This document shows, piece after piece, positions 55,143 to 63,051 of a DNA stretch of 64,000 bases (its first letter is position 1; each line of letters opens with the position of its first letter). Made by a program: the position numbers and the translations under genes. Below the pieces are notes generated by a model. That model was not told where the DNA came from and searched no databases. It saw only the letters and a program-made list of their open reading frames with translations. This DNA is from Paenibacillus xylanexedens (GTDB lineage: Bacteria; Bacillota; Bacilli; Paenibacillales; Paenibacillaceae), in contig NZ_CP018620.1 of the NCBI RefSeq assembly GCF_001908275.1, positions 3,906,001 to 3,970,000 on the forward strand, read 5' to 3'.

Positions 55143-56030
55143 ATGAATGGAAAGGTGGCAAAAGAAGATCTCGATAGTCGGATCTTTGATACGTTAAATA
55201 TGATTTTGCTAATCATCTGTACGATCGTTATTCTGGTTCCGCTCTGGAATGTCATCATCTCTTCCTTTAGTTCAGGCAAGGCACTGGCGGAAGGTGGATT
55301 CATCTTCTGGTCACCGGAATTCTCGCTGGAGAATTACAGAGCTGTATTCAATGATCAGGGCATCTGGCAGGCCTTCTTCATATCGGTTTCCAAAACAACG
55401 ATTGGCGTTGTTACACATGTGTTCTTCTGCGCCATGGTTGGTTACGGTCTGAGCAAAAAGTACATAAGAGGCCGTAAATTATACGTTGCCATGGGTGTTA
55501 TTACAATGTTCTTCTCGGGCGGTATGATCCCGACATATCTGTTAATTAAATCACTTGGCTTGCTTAACAGCTTCTGGGTGTACATTATTCCGGCGTTATT
55601 CAGTTTCTATGATGTCGTGATTCTGATGAATTTCTTCCGGAATGTCCCGGATTCTCTGGAAGAATCGGCCAAGATTGATGGCGCAGGGGATTGGCATATT
55701 TTCCTGAAAATCTTCATTCCACTCTCCATGCCTGCCATGGCTACAATTGCGCTATTTAATGGGGTGGGGCAATGGAACGACTTCATGACAACCAAGTTAT
55801 ACATTACCGATCAGTCACTGTATCCACTTCAGATGATGTTGTATGAGATTATCGTTCAGTCCCAGACCCAATCCATGCAAAATGTCGGGGGTTCGGCTGT
55901 CATTGAAACAACGACCAAAGGCGTGCAGTTGGCCACCATTGTCATTACAACACTCCCTATTGTGCTGATCTATCCCATCGTTCAGAGATACTTTATCTCG
56001 GGAATGATGCTGGGTGCGGTCAAGGAATAA
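55143..56030 (+). CDS. Sugar ABC transporter permease, LplC-type
   Basis: A 295-residue permease with six helices and the EAA loop SLEESAKIDGAGDWHIFLKIFIPLS. It pairs with the upstream permease as the membrane heterodimer. GAAGGAGGC precedes ATG 55143. The C-terminus QRYFISGMMLGAVKE is typical of the LplC/YtcP branch. Confidence 0.93.
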   Translation: MNGKVAKEDLDSRIFDTLNMILLIICTIVILVPLWNVIISSFSSGKALAEGGFIFWSPEFSLENYRAVFNDQGIWQAFFISVSKTTIGVVTHVFFCAMVGYGLSKKYIRGRKLYVAMGVITMFFSGGMIPTYLLIKSLGLLNSFWVYIIPALFSFYDVVILMNFFRNVPDSLEESAKIDGAGDWHIFLKIFIPLSMPAMATIALFNGVGQWNDFMTTKLYITDQSLYPLQMMLYEIIVQSQTQSMQNVGGSAVIETTTKGVQLATIVITTLPIVLIYPIVQRYFISGMMLGAVKE

Positions 56031-56067
56031 GAGCAACAAACACCCCATTTTGAGGAGGAACAAAAAT

Positions 56068-57711
56068 ATGTTGAAGTTGAACAAGGCATCAGGCAAAAAA
56101 GGGATTAAATTGCTCGCAACACTGCTTACAGCCGTACTTATGATTACAGGTTGCAGCGGTGGATCTGGGGGCTCCAGTGAAGGAAACTGGGTATCCATTG
56201 AAGATCGTTATACGGTCGACCCGGAAAAGCCAGCTTGGCAGTTGGATAAAAAGGAAGAGGCTACCGACCTGACATGGTACGTCAATGCGGACTGGTGGAA
56301 CACTGATTTTGGCAAGGACATTGTTACCAAGAAAATCAAAGAGGATCTGAACATCAATATTAAATTCATCACGGGTGATGATACCAAGTTAAACACCTTT
56401 TTCGCCGGTGGAGATATGCCTGACTTGCTGACCGTATTTGATTCCAATTCTCCTGTGGTACAAAAAGCTGCAACCTGGGCAATGCCGCTAAACGATCTGG
56501 CAGAAAAATATGATCCTTACTTCAATAAAGTTGCGGCTGCCGATACATTGAACTGGTTCCAATTGGCGGATGGCAAAACCTATGGTTACCCAAACTATTC
56601 TAATACACAGGAGGATTATGATAGCGGTAACATTCCTGCCAAAACGGCATTTATCATTCGTAAAGATGTGTACGAAGCTTTGGGTAGTCCGGTCATTGGA
56701 ACGCCAGAAGAATTCCAGAATGTGATGAAACGAATTAAGCAAGAGTTCCCTGCGCTGATTCCATTCGGCTTTAATGCCGTAGGAGAAGGAACGGGTTCAC
56801 TCGGAGATACGTTGCAAGACTTCATTGGTGTTCCGCTTGAGAACGAGAATGGAGAATTCTATGATCGTAATCTGGATGAAGATTACCTCACGTGGTTGAA
56901 AACATTGAACACCGTGTATAGAGAAGGCAATATCAGTGATGACAGTTTTGCGGATGATGGTACGGCTTTTGAAGAGAAAGTGAAATCGGGTAAATATGCA
57001 ACGATGCTGCTCGACGGTACACCTCAACAAGGAGGAAACCTGCAAATCTACATGAGTGCCAATCCAGGCAAAGAATATGTTGCTATCGATGGACCGCAGA
57101 GCACCAAAGGCAATGCACCAACATTGAATCAATCCGGAATAACCGGGTGGATGATCAATTTCATTTCCAAGGACTGTAAAGATCCGGCCAAGGCCATTCA
57201 GATATTCACATACTTGCTGAGTGAAGAAGGACAGACGCTTATGAATTACGGGATCGAGGGGGAAACCTACCAAACCAAAGCTGACGGTAGTGTAGAATTG
57301 CTGCCAGCAGTGAAAGACCTGCAACTCAATAACGCGGATCAATTCAAAAAGGATTATCGGATGGGTGAATTTATGTTCTTCGGTCATGACCGTCACAAAG
57401 CACTCAGTGCAGATGCTTTTCCGGAAGCGATTAAACAGATGCAGGAGTGGGGTAAAGGCAAGCTAAAACCACACTTCATTCTGGAGAATATTAGCCCGGA
57501 TCAAGGTACACCTGAAGCTCGTGCGTTGTCAGCAATCAATACGAAGTGGAATACAACATTGGTCAGTATGGTACGTTCCAAGGATGATGCCTCGTATGAC
57601 AATGCACTGGCTTCTTACAAGTCATTTTTAGGTGAGAACCGTTGGGAAGAGATTGTGAAGGTACGCAGTGAAAAGATGAAACTGAACAAAGAGAAACTAG
57701 GCACTCAATAA
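56068..57711 (+). CDS. Extracellular solute-binding lipoprotein, LplA-like
   Basis: A 547-residue lipoprotein: signal with lipobox MITGC (Cys near 28), glycine/serine linker, then a family-1-like solute-binding fold of the large LplA/YtcQ type (TDLTWYVNADWWNTDFGKD, NLKTFF-type region, GITGWMINFIS). It captures oligosaccharides outside the membrane and hands them to the two permeases. GAGGAGGAA is 8 nt before ATG 56068. The following intracellular GH30 suggests the ligand is a beta-linked glycan fragment. Confidence 0.93.
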   Translation: MLKLNKASGKKGIKLLATLLTAVLMITGCSGGSGGSSEGNWVSIEDRYTVDPEKPAWQLDKKEEATDLTWYVNADWWNTDFGKDIVTKKIKEDLNINIKFITGDDTKLNTFFAGGDMPDLLTVFDSNSPVVQKAATWAMPLNDLAEKYDPYFNKVAAADTLNWFQLADGKTYGYPNYSNTQEDYDSGNIPAKTAFIIRKDVYEALGSPVIGTPEEFQNVMKRIKQEFPALIPFGFNAVGEGTGSLGDTLQDFIGVPLENENGEFYDRNLDEDYLTWLKTLNTVYREGNISDDSFADDGTAFEEKVKSGKYATMLLDGTPQQGGNLQIYMSANPGKEYVAIDGPQSTKGNAPTLNQSGITGWMINFISKDCKDPAKAIQIFTYLLSEEGQTLMNYGIEGETYQTKADGSVELLPAVKDLQLNNADQFKKDYRMGEFMFFGHDRHKALSADAFPEAIKQMQEWGKGKLKPHFILENISPDQGTPEARALSAINTKWNTTLVSMVRSKDDASYDNALASYKSFLGENRWEEIVKVRSEKMKLNKEKLGTQ

Positions 57712-57733
57712 TAGAAATACAAAGGAGAATCCT

Positions 57734-59083
57734 ATGACTACATTCAAAATGTACAAATCCACGGGTGAAGAAGAGTTATTCGTATCTCTATCCCAGGAGC
57801 AATTGAAACCACTGGATACTGATAAGGAGACAACGACGATCCATCTGGATGATCAGCTAACGTATCAGGAGATGGACGGATTTGGCGCTTCTTTTACCGA
57901 TTCATCTGCCTATTTGATCAACCAAATCTTGAGTGAGGAGCAGCGTGATGAGGTCATGACCCGGCTTTTCCATCCGGAGAAAGGGATTGGGCTGTCGGTC
58001 ATCCGTAATCCGATGGGCGCTTCGGACTATGCGAGAACGATATACAGTTACAACGATATGCCAGAACAGCAGACAGACCCGGAATTAACCCAATTCAGCA
58101 TTGCACATGATGAAGGGGACGTTATTCCTTTAACGCAAAAGGCGTTGGCATTGAATCCTGAACTGAAGCTGTTTGCTTCACCATGGAGTGCACCGGGATG
58201 GATGAAAACGAGCGGCTCAATGATCACCGGACAGTTGAAGGCTGAATGGTATCCCGTTTATGCTGAATATTTTGTGAAATACATTCAAGCTTATACAGAG
58301 CATGGATTACCGATACATGCCATCACACCACAGAATGAGGCGCTCTATGAACCCGGGCACTATCCTGGTATGTTGATGCCAGCCGAGGCCCAAGCAGATT
58401 TTATCAAAAACCATCTTAAACCAGCCTTTGTGCAAAACGATATTCAAACCAAAATTCTCTGTTACGATCACAACTGGGACCAACCAGACTATCCTTTGAC
58501 GGTACTGGAACAAGCGGGAAAGGAAGTTGACGGAGTGGCCTGGCACTGGTACGGGGGCGATGCTTCTGCTCAAACGAAGGTTTATGAAGCATTTGCTGGG
58601 AAAGAAGTGCATTTCACTGAAGGTTCGGGTGGAGAGTGGATTCCGCCATTTGAGCAAGCCTTCTCTAATGTGATGCGAACGGGAATTCAGATTCTTCGCA
58701 ATTACAGCAAGTCTTTTGTACTTTGGAATATGGCATTAGATGAGAATAATGGGCCTACGGTTCCTGGATTTGGCCGCAGTACATGTCGTGGGATCGTACA
58801 GGTGAATCAGCAAACAAAAGAACTTACGTATACACTTGATTATTATGCTCTGGCACATTTCAGTGCTGTGATTCGTCCGAAGGCTGTTCGGATCGAATCA
58901 ACATCCAGTGATGATGGAATTTGTTCTGTGGCTTTTAAAAATGCCGATGGTTCCGTAGCTTTAATCCTCTTCAATGATGGGGAGCAGACGGGCAACGTAC
59001 AGGTTAAGCTGCGGGACGATGTATTGATGCAGTTCCAGCTGGAAAGCAAGAGTGTCTTGTCCGTATTGATCACAGATGTATAA
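57734..59083 (+). CDS. GH30 family glycosidase
   Basis: A 449-residue enzyme of the glucosylceramidase-like GH30 family (beta-glucosidase, beta-xylosidase or beta-1,6-glucanase activities). The fold start EMDGFGASFTDSSAYLI is typical. The acid/base is Glu202 in TPQNEALYE and the nucleophile Glu296 in HFTEGSGGEW. A C-terminal beta-sandwich (about 375-449) completes the GH30 layout. It has no signal peptide, so it acts on imported oligosaccharides, fitting its place as last gene of the LplABC-like operon. Substrate specificity is not decided by these motifs. Confidence 0.93.
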   Translation: MTTFKMYKSTGEEELFVSLSQEQLKPLDTDKETTTIHLDDQLTYQEMDGFGASFTDSSAYLINQILSEEQRDEVMTRLFHPEKGIGLSVIRNPMGASDYARTIYSYNDMPEQQTDPELTQFSIAHDEGDVIPLTQKALALNPELKLFASPWSAPGWMKTSGSMITGQLKAEWYPVYAEYFVKYIQAYTEHGLPIHAITPQNEALYEPGHYPGMLMPAEAQADFIKNHLKPAFVQNDIQTKILCYDHNWDQPDYPLTVLEQAGKEVDGVAWHWYGGDASAQTKVYEAFAGKEVHFTEGSGGEWIPPFEQAFSNVMRTGIQILRNYSKSFVLWNMALDENNGPTVPGFGRSTCRGIVQVNQQTKELTYTLDYYALAHFSAVIRPKAVRIESTSSDDGICSVAFKNADGSVALILFNDGEQTGNVQVKLRDDVLMQFQLESKSVLSVLITDV

Positions 59084-59129
59084 ATGAATTGAGTTATACT
59101 AGGCTTCATCAAAATCAAGAAACCAAAAG

Positions 59130-59170
59130 AGAAGCGATATCCGGAGTGTATACGGATATCGCTTCTTTTG
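59130..59170 (+). terminator. Terminator of the GH30 operon
   Basis: AGAAGCGATATCCG (59130-59143) pairs perfectly with CGGATATCGCTTCT (59153-59166) and runs into TTTTT. Confidence 0.92.
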
Positions 59171-59197
59171 CTGACAAATGTTTGTGGATGGATCACA

Positions 59198-59596
59198 TTA
59201 TAAAGGTTGAATGGCAAGGTTAGGTGTGCCACTACTCTCATCAACGAACAGAATATATTGGTTGCCAGCGGTCCCTGTTAAGACCAGTCCGGGTTGACCT
59301 GCAACACCAGGATTGTAATACCTGAGCTGTTGTACAATCGGTAGAGATACTGGAAGAGTTGGCTGATTAAGTGCCATTAATTGTGTAGTGGCCTTGACGC
59401 TGTCTCCAGCTTCAATAACACCGCCTACACCCAAATTATTAACAATAGAGGAGCTGGCGTTGATTTGCAGGCTGCCTGCTATGGTCTGACTGCCATTGAC
59501 CTGTAGATCGACACCGACGGTTTGATTACCGTTAACTTGCAGATTTTGATTTATCGTCTGATTGCCGGTGACAAGGATACTATCAAATGTTGGCAA
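59198..59596 (-). CDS. 12-residue-repeat protein, possible surface/exosporium fibre component
   Basis: A 132-residue protein with three tandem 12-residue repeats at residues 11-46 of form G-(N/S)-Q-T-(I/V)-x3-L-Q-(I/V)-N, then a small glycine-rich C-terminal domain (NPGVAGQPGLVLTGTAGNQYILFV). The repeats predict a beta-solenoid or trimeric fibre. I choose TTG 59594-59596 because GGAGATGATATC gives a ribosome site at the right distance, while the ATG at 59605 abuts it. There are no cysteines and no signal peptide. It is divergent from a CgeB-like glycosyltransferase, so it may be a glycosylated spore- or cell-surface protein; this is inference. Confidence 0.65.
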   Translation of the reverse strand: MPTFDSILVTGNQTINQNLQVNGNQTVGVDLQVNGSQTIAGSLQINASSSIVNNLGVGGVIEAGDSVKATTQLMALNQPTLPVSLPIVQQLRYYNPGVAGQPGLVLTGTAGNQYILFVDESSGTPNLAIQPL

Positions 59597-59767
59597 AGAT
59601 ATCATCTCCTATACAGTTATTCATATATTCTATGAGGACAAGATCTGGTATGACCCGGGTGGCCACACATTATATGTCTGGGATAAAGCCCCTTTTGCAA
59701 AAGAGAGTCAGCGAAAAGCTCAATACAAGAAACCACCCCACTATTTCGTGCATATTGTAGGCAGAGA

Positions 59768-60907
59768 ATGTTTTCGCATGGAACAGGAGGGTTTGTTATC
59801 CGAAAGAAGTCAAGAACGCAGGTTAAGTCCACGAAAAAGAAACGTTCAGTTCATGATGCGAACCGGTTATTCCTGAGACAGATGAATGTGGTTCTGAACA
59901 GGAAACTCAAATCCATGCGTAAACATATGGAAGTACAGCAATTGGAACTGAATCAGCAATGGCTGAACATGATGCAGGTGGGAAGCATACCTGCCCGAGA
60001 AGTGCCAAAAGTGATCTATAAGGAGTTAAATGTACTTCTTATTACTCCTTGTAATGACCGAGAAATGTCATCACATTGCGTCCTGATTGAACAGAGTCTG
60101 AAACATCTCGTGAGAAATGTGAATGAGATTAAATATATCGAATCCGTGTCAGCCTGTTTGTCTTCCTATGAAGTTGACCTGATTATGGTCATCGGAAGCG
60201 AAGAAAACTTGCCGGATGAGAATATCACAGCATTAAGGACATCAACCGTGAAGAAGGCCATCTGGTTGTCTGTCGATCAACATGGGAATCAAAGTGAAAC
60301 TATCCTACCGATTTTTGATCATGTGTTTACACAACATTCAACGCAAATAAGCGATGATCAGCAGCATATGGGAAGCACTGGTAGTCATGAACTGTTCATG
60401 CCGCCTGATCCGCATATATTCTGTCCACAAGCTGTTCCCCCGGAGTACGAATCGGATGTTTATATCATCGGGGATGCAGAACCGGATGGCATCGTCACCG
60501 CTATTGCCAAATCAGGTCTTATGGATAACAAAAAGGTTCGGGTGGATGGAAAGGGTTGGGCACAAATCGGGGATTTTTATCCTGTTCATACGAATGAAGC
60601 TCGCCAGATGTTGTATAACGGAAGCAAACTGGTTATTCATAGTGGAGAATCAATCAAACATTTGATGGAAATTGCCACATGCGGGACGTTTCAGCTCATA
60701 GGGCCATCTGTGAATCAGAGTAACGTGGTAGACCTTGGTATCTTCCAACAGTACGCCTCCTGCGAAGAACTCACTCAGAAGTTTGAACATTACTGGCAGA
60801 GTGTTGATGCAAGGAGACTGGCGGCAAGCCATGCGTTGGCATACATGAAATATAATCAATCCCATCTACAAAAAACATTGCGACTGCTGGATATCATTTT
60901 CATATAG
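59768..60907 (+). CDS. CgeB-like glycosyltransferase
   Basis: A roughly 380-residue protein with a basic N-terminus (RKKSRTQVKSTKKKR), a coiled segment, and a C-terminal glycosyltransferase half similar to CgeB/Glyco_trans_1_2 proteins (MLYNGSKLVIHSGESIKHLMEIATCGTFQLIGPS), where the usual R/E-rich donor loop is modified. CgeB of Bacillus subtilis acts in glycosylation of the outer spore layer. The start is uncertain: ATG 59768 has only a weak site, while AGGAGG at 59786-59791 lies before ATC 59798 in frame with no ATG or GTG at proper distance. The next gene is WbsX-like. Confidence 0.65.
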   Translation: MFSHGTGGFVIRKKSRTQVKSTKKKRSVHDANRLFLRQMNVVLNRKLKSMRKHMEVQQLELNQQWLNMMQVGSIPAREVPKVIYKELNVLLITPCNDREMSSHCVLIEQSLKHLVRNVNEIKYIESVSACLSSYEVDLIMVIGSEENLPDENITALRTSTVKKAIWLSVDQHGNQSETILPIFDHVFTQHSTQISDDQQHMGSTGSHELFMPPDPHIFCPQAVPPEYESDVYIIGDAEPDGIVTAIAKSGLMDNKKVRVDGKGWAQIGDFYPVHTNEARQMLYNGSKLVIHSGESIKHLMEIATCGTFQLIGPSVNQSNVVDLGIFQQYASCEELTQKFEHYWQSVDARRLAASHALAYMKYNQSHLQKTLRLLDIIFI

Positions 60908-60968
60908 ATCATCCCAAAAATCACAGGAGCGTAGGCTGCATCATGTTGCTGCATTGGAGGAGTTCTGA

Positions 60969-62057
60969 TTGAAGGTAATTGCTCTGCATCTGCCCCAATT
61001 TCACCGGATTGAGGAGAACGACCGATGGTGGGGGGACGGTTTTACCGAATGGACGAATGTAAAAAAAGCCGCGCCTTTATATTCGGGTCATCATCAGCCT
61101 AAGCAGCCATTTCAGGGGAAATATTATGATCTTTCCGATCCAGATGTACGAAAGTGGCAAGCGGAAACGGCTAAACAGCATGGCATTTATGGATTTTGTT
61201 ATTATCATTATTGGTTCAAAGGCAAACGTTTATTGGAAAAACCGGTTAATGAAATATTGAACAGTGGGGAGCCTGATTTTCCCTTTTGTTTGTCTTGGGC
61301 CAATGAGACATGGACAAGAAAATGGGATGGGCAGGAATCCGATATTCTCATGGCCCAGAATTATGGGGATCGAGAGGATTGGGAAGAACATTTTAATTAT
61401 TTGGTAAAAGTATTTAAGGACAAACGATATATTCGAGTGGGAGGTAAGCCGTTATTTCTGATCTATCGGCCAGCCAGTATTCCTCAATGTGAGGAAATGA
61501 TTCAGTTTTGGCGTGAATTGGCTTTGAAGCATGGCCTGAAAGGGATCCATTTTGTGCAGACCATTGGTGGATTCCCTACATTTAATCGTCAGGTCTTTGA
61601 TGCAAGCATGGAATTTGAACCGCATTATACGTTTGCACATGGACATATGAATGGAATCTGGATCCAAATGAACATCAAGGGACAGCAACATATTGCTGTG
61701 AATTACGACAAGGTATGGTCCTCAATTCTCGAACGAACACCACACCGTAACGGAGAAATTGTCTATCCAGGTGCTTTTGTCAATTGGGATAATACACCGC
61801 GGAGAGGCGTTGACGGACAGAGTACGCTCGGTTCTACTCCAGAGAAGTTTGGGCTGTATCTATCAAGGCAGATGGAGAGAGCAAGGACGCTGTACAAAAG
61901 TGAATATCTTTTTGTTAATGCCTGGAATGAGTGGGCGGAAGGGGCATATCTTGAGCCAGATCAAAACTATGGTTACGCTTATTTGAGAGAAATGAAGAAA
62001 GTAACTCAGCACGAACTATCGACCAGAAACAAATCTGTAGGAGGGAGTTCCGAATGA
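60969..62057 (+). CDS. WbsX-like glycan-processing protein (GH99-like)
   Basis: A 362-residue protein of the WbsX/GH99-like family. It has LHLPQFHRIEENDRWWGDGFTEWTNVKKAAPLYSGHHQPK at the start, then GFCYYHYWFKGKRLLEKPV, FCLSWANETWTRKWDG, and VNAWNEWAEGAYLEPD near the C-terminus. Acidic residues in SWANETW and NEWAEG are conserved. These proteins occur in O-antigen and surface-polysaccharide loci. The start is TTG 60969 after TGGAGGAG. It follows the CgeB-like gene by 61 bp and is probably cotranscribed, supporting a surface-glycan role. Confidence 0.85.
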   Translation: MKVIALHLPQFHRIEENDRWWGDGFTEWTNVKKAAPLYSGHHQPKQPFQGKYYDLSDPDVRKWQAETAKQHGIYGFCYYHYWFKGKRLLEKPVNEILNSGEPDFPFCLSWANETWTRKWDGQESDILMAQNYGDREDWEEHFNYLVKVFKDKRYIRVGGKPLFLIYRPASIPQCEEMIQFWRELALKHGLKGIHFVQTIGGFPTFNRQVFDASMEFEPHYTFAHGHMNGIWIQMNIKGQQHIAVNYDKVWSSILERTPHRNGEIVYPGAFVNWDNTPRRGVDGQSTLGSTPEKFGLYLSRQMERARTLYKSEYLFVNAWNEWAEGAYLEPDQNYGYAYLREMKKVTQHELSTRNKSVGGSSE

Positions 62058-62069
62058 GGGAACTCTCTC
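62041..62069 (+). terminator. Hairpin at the end of the WbsX-like gene
   Basis: GAGGGAGTTCC and GGGAACTCTCTC form a stem spanning the stop codon. The T-run after it is poor (TGATTTG), so termination is uncertain. Confidence 0.4.
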
Positions 62070-62083
62070 TGATTTGAGCTTAT

Positions 62084-62929
62084 TTACAGACTAGGTTTCG
62101 TTGTCAGTACCGTTTTTTGTTTGCGGTATTCCGTTGGCGTTAGCCCTGTATGCTTTTTGAACTGTCTGGAGAAATAGTACAAATCACTAAAACCGAGATG
62201 CTCGGCGATGGCAGTTATTGTGTTCGGGGTGCAGGTCAGCAGTTCCTTGGCCTTATCGATTTTTTTGCCAGTAATATAGAGGATCGGAGGAACACCGATC
62301 TGCTGCTTGAAGAATCGAATGAAATAATTCGGATGCATGTAGGCGATCTGGGCCAGATCCTGAACCGAAATATTCTCTTCGATGTTGGAATCAATATAAG
62401 CCAGAATGGTGGACAGTTTCTCCATGACAGGAACGTTAATAAAAGAGATCTGATCCAGATCCAGATTCATTAGATAGTGGGATAGTAACTCGGTCAGTTT
62501 GCTCTTGGCCATCATATGGGCATAGACTTCATCGGATTTTGCATATGTAAGGATACTGCTGAAGATTCCTTGAATCAACTCAGGTTGATCTATCGTACAG
62601 ATGTGTGGGAATTTCAGGATTTGGAACAAATTGATTCCCCCAACCTTTGCGCTAAAGTGACACCAATATTTGAGAAAAGGACGGTCATTAATGGCAGAGT
62701 AAGACTGTTTGATCCCCTCTGGCATTAAAATAAGCTGATCAGGCGCAGGATAATACTCCTCATCCCCAATTTTGAGCCAACCTTCACCTTCGCATATGAA
62801 ATAAAACTTGCTGTAATCGGGCGTGTAGTCCAGATCCCGCCAATCCGTATCGCACCGATTGTAATTGACCATGAATAATTCGACTTGGAGATTGGACAGG
62901 TAGTTCGTAAGCAAAGTTTGGTGATTCAT
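62084..62929 (-). CDS. AraC-family transcriptional regulator
   Basis: A 281-residue regulator with an N-terminal cupin-type sugar-sensing domain (WRDLDYTPDYSKFYFICEGEGWLKIGDEEYYPAPDQLILMPEG) and a C-terminal double helix-turn-helix (ISVQDLAQIAYMHPNYFIRFFKQQIG and ITAIAEHLGFSDLYYFSRQFKKHTGLTPTEYR). ATG 62927-62929 has GGAG about 9 nt upstream; ATG 62944 is also in frame. It is divergent from a GH29 fucosidase gene across 122 bp, so regulation of fucoside use is likely. Confidence 0.92.
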   Translation of the reverse strand: MNHQTLLTNYLSNLQVELFMVNYNRCDTDWRDLDYTPDYSKFYFICEGEGWLKIGDEEYYPAPDQLILMPEGIKQSYSAINDRPFLKYWCHFSAKVGGINLFQILKFPHICTIDQPELIQGIFSSILTYAKSDEVYAHMMAKSKLTELLSHYLMNLDLDQISFINVPVMEKLSTILAYIDSNIEENISVQDLAQIAYMHPNYFIRFFKQQIGVPPILYITGKKIDKAKELLTCTPNTITAIAEHLGFSDLYYFSRQFKKHTGLTPTEYRKQKTVLTTKPSL

Positions 62930-63051
62930 ACTTTTCATCTCCATACAAGGTTATTATTGTCCATCTAAAAGTTAGTGTTCTGCATGTCTATCCTTCGGCC
63001 GTAGCACTACAATACAACTACAGACAATAACAGAAGGGATGAGAACATCTC

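Noticed and set aside
59562..59876. 104-codon plus-strand ORF overlapping the divergent region before the CgeB-like gene
   Set aside because: It overlaps the 5' ends of both neighbouring genes in other frames and has no ribosome site at its start.
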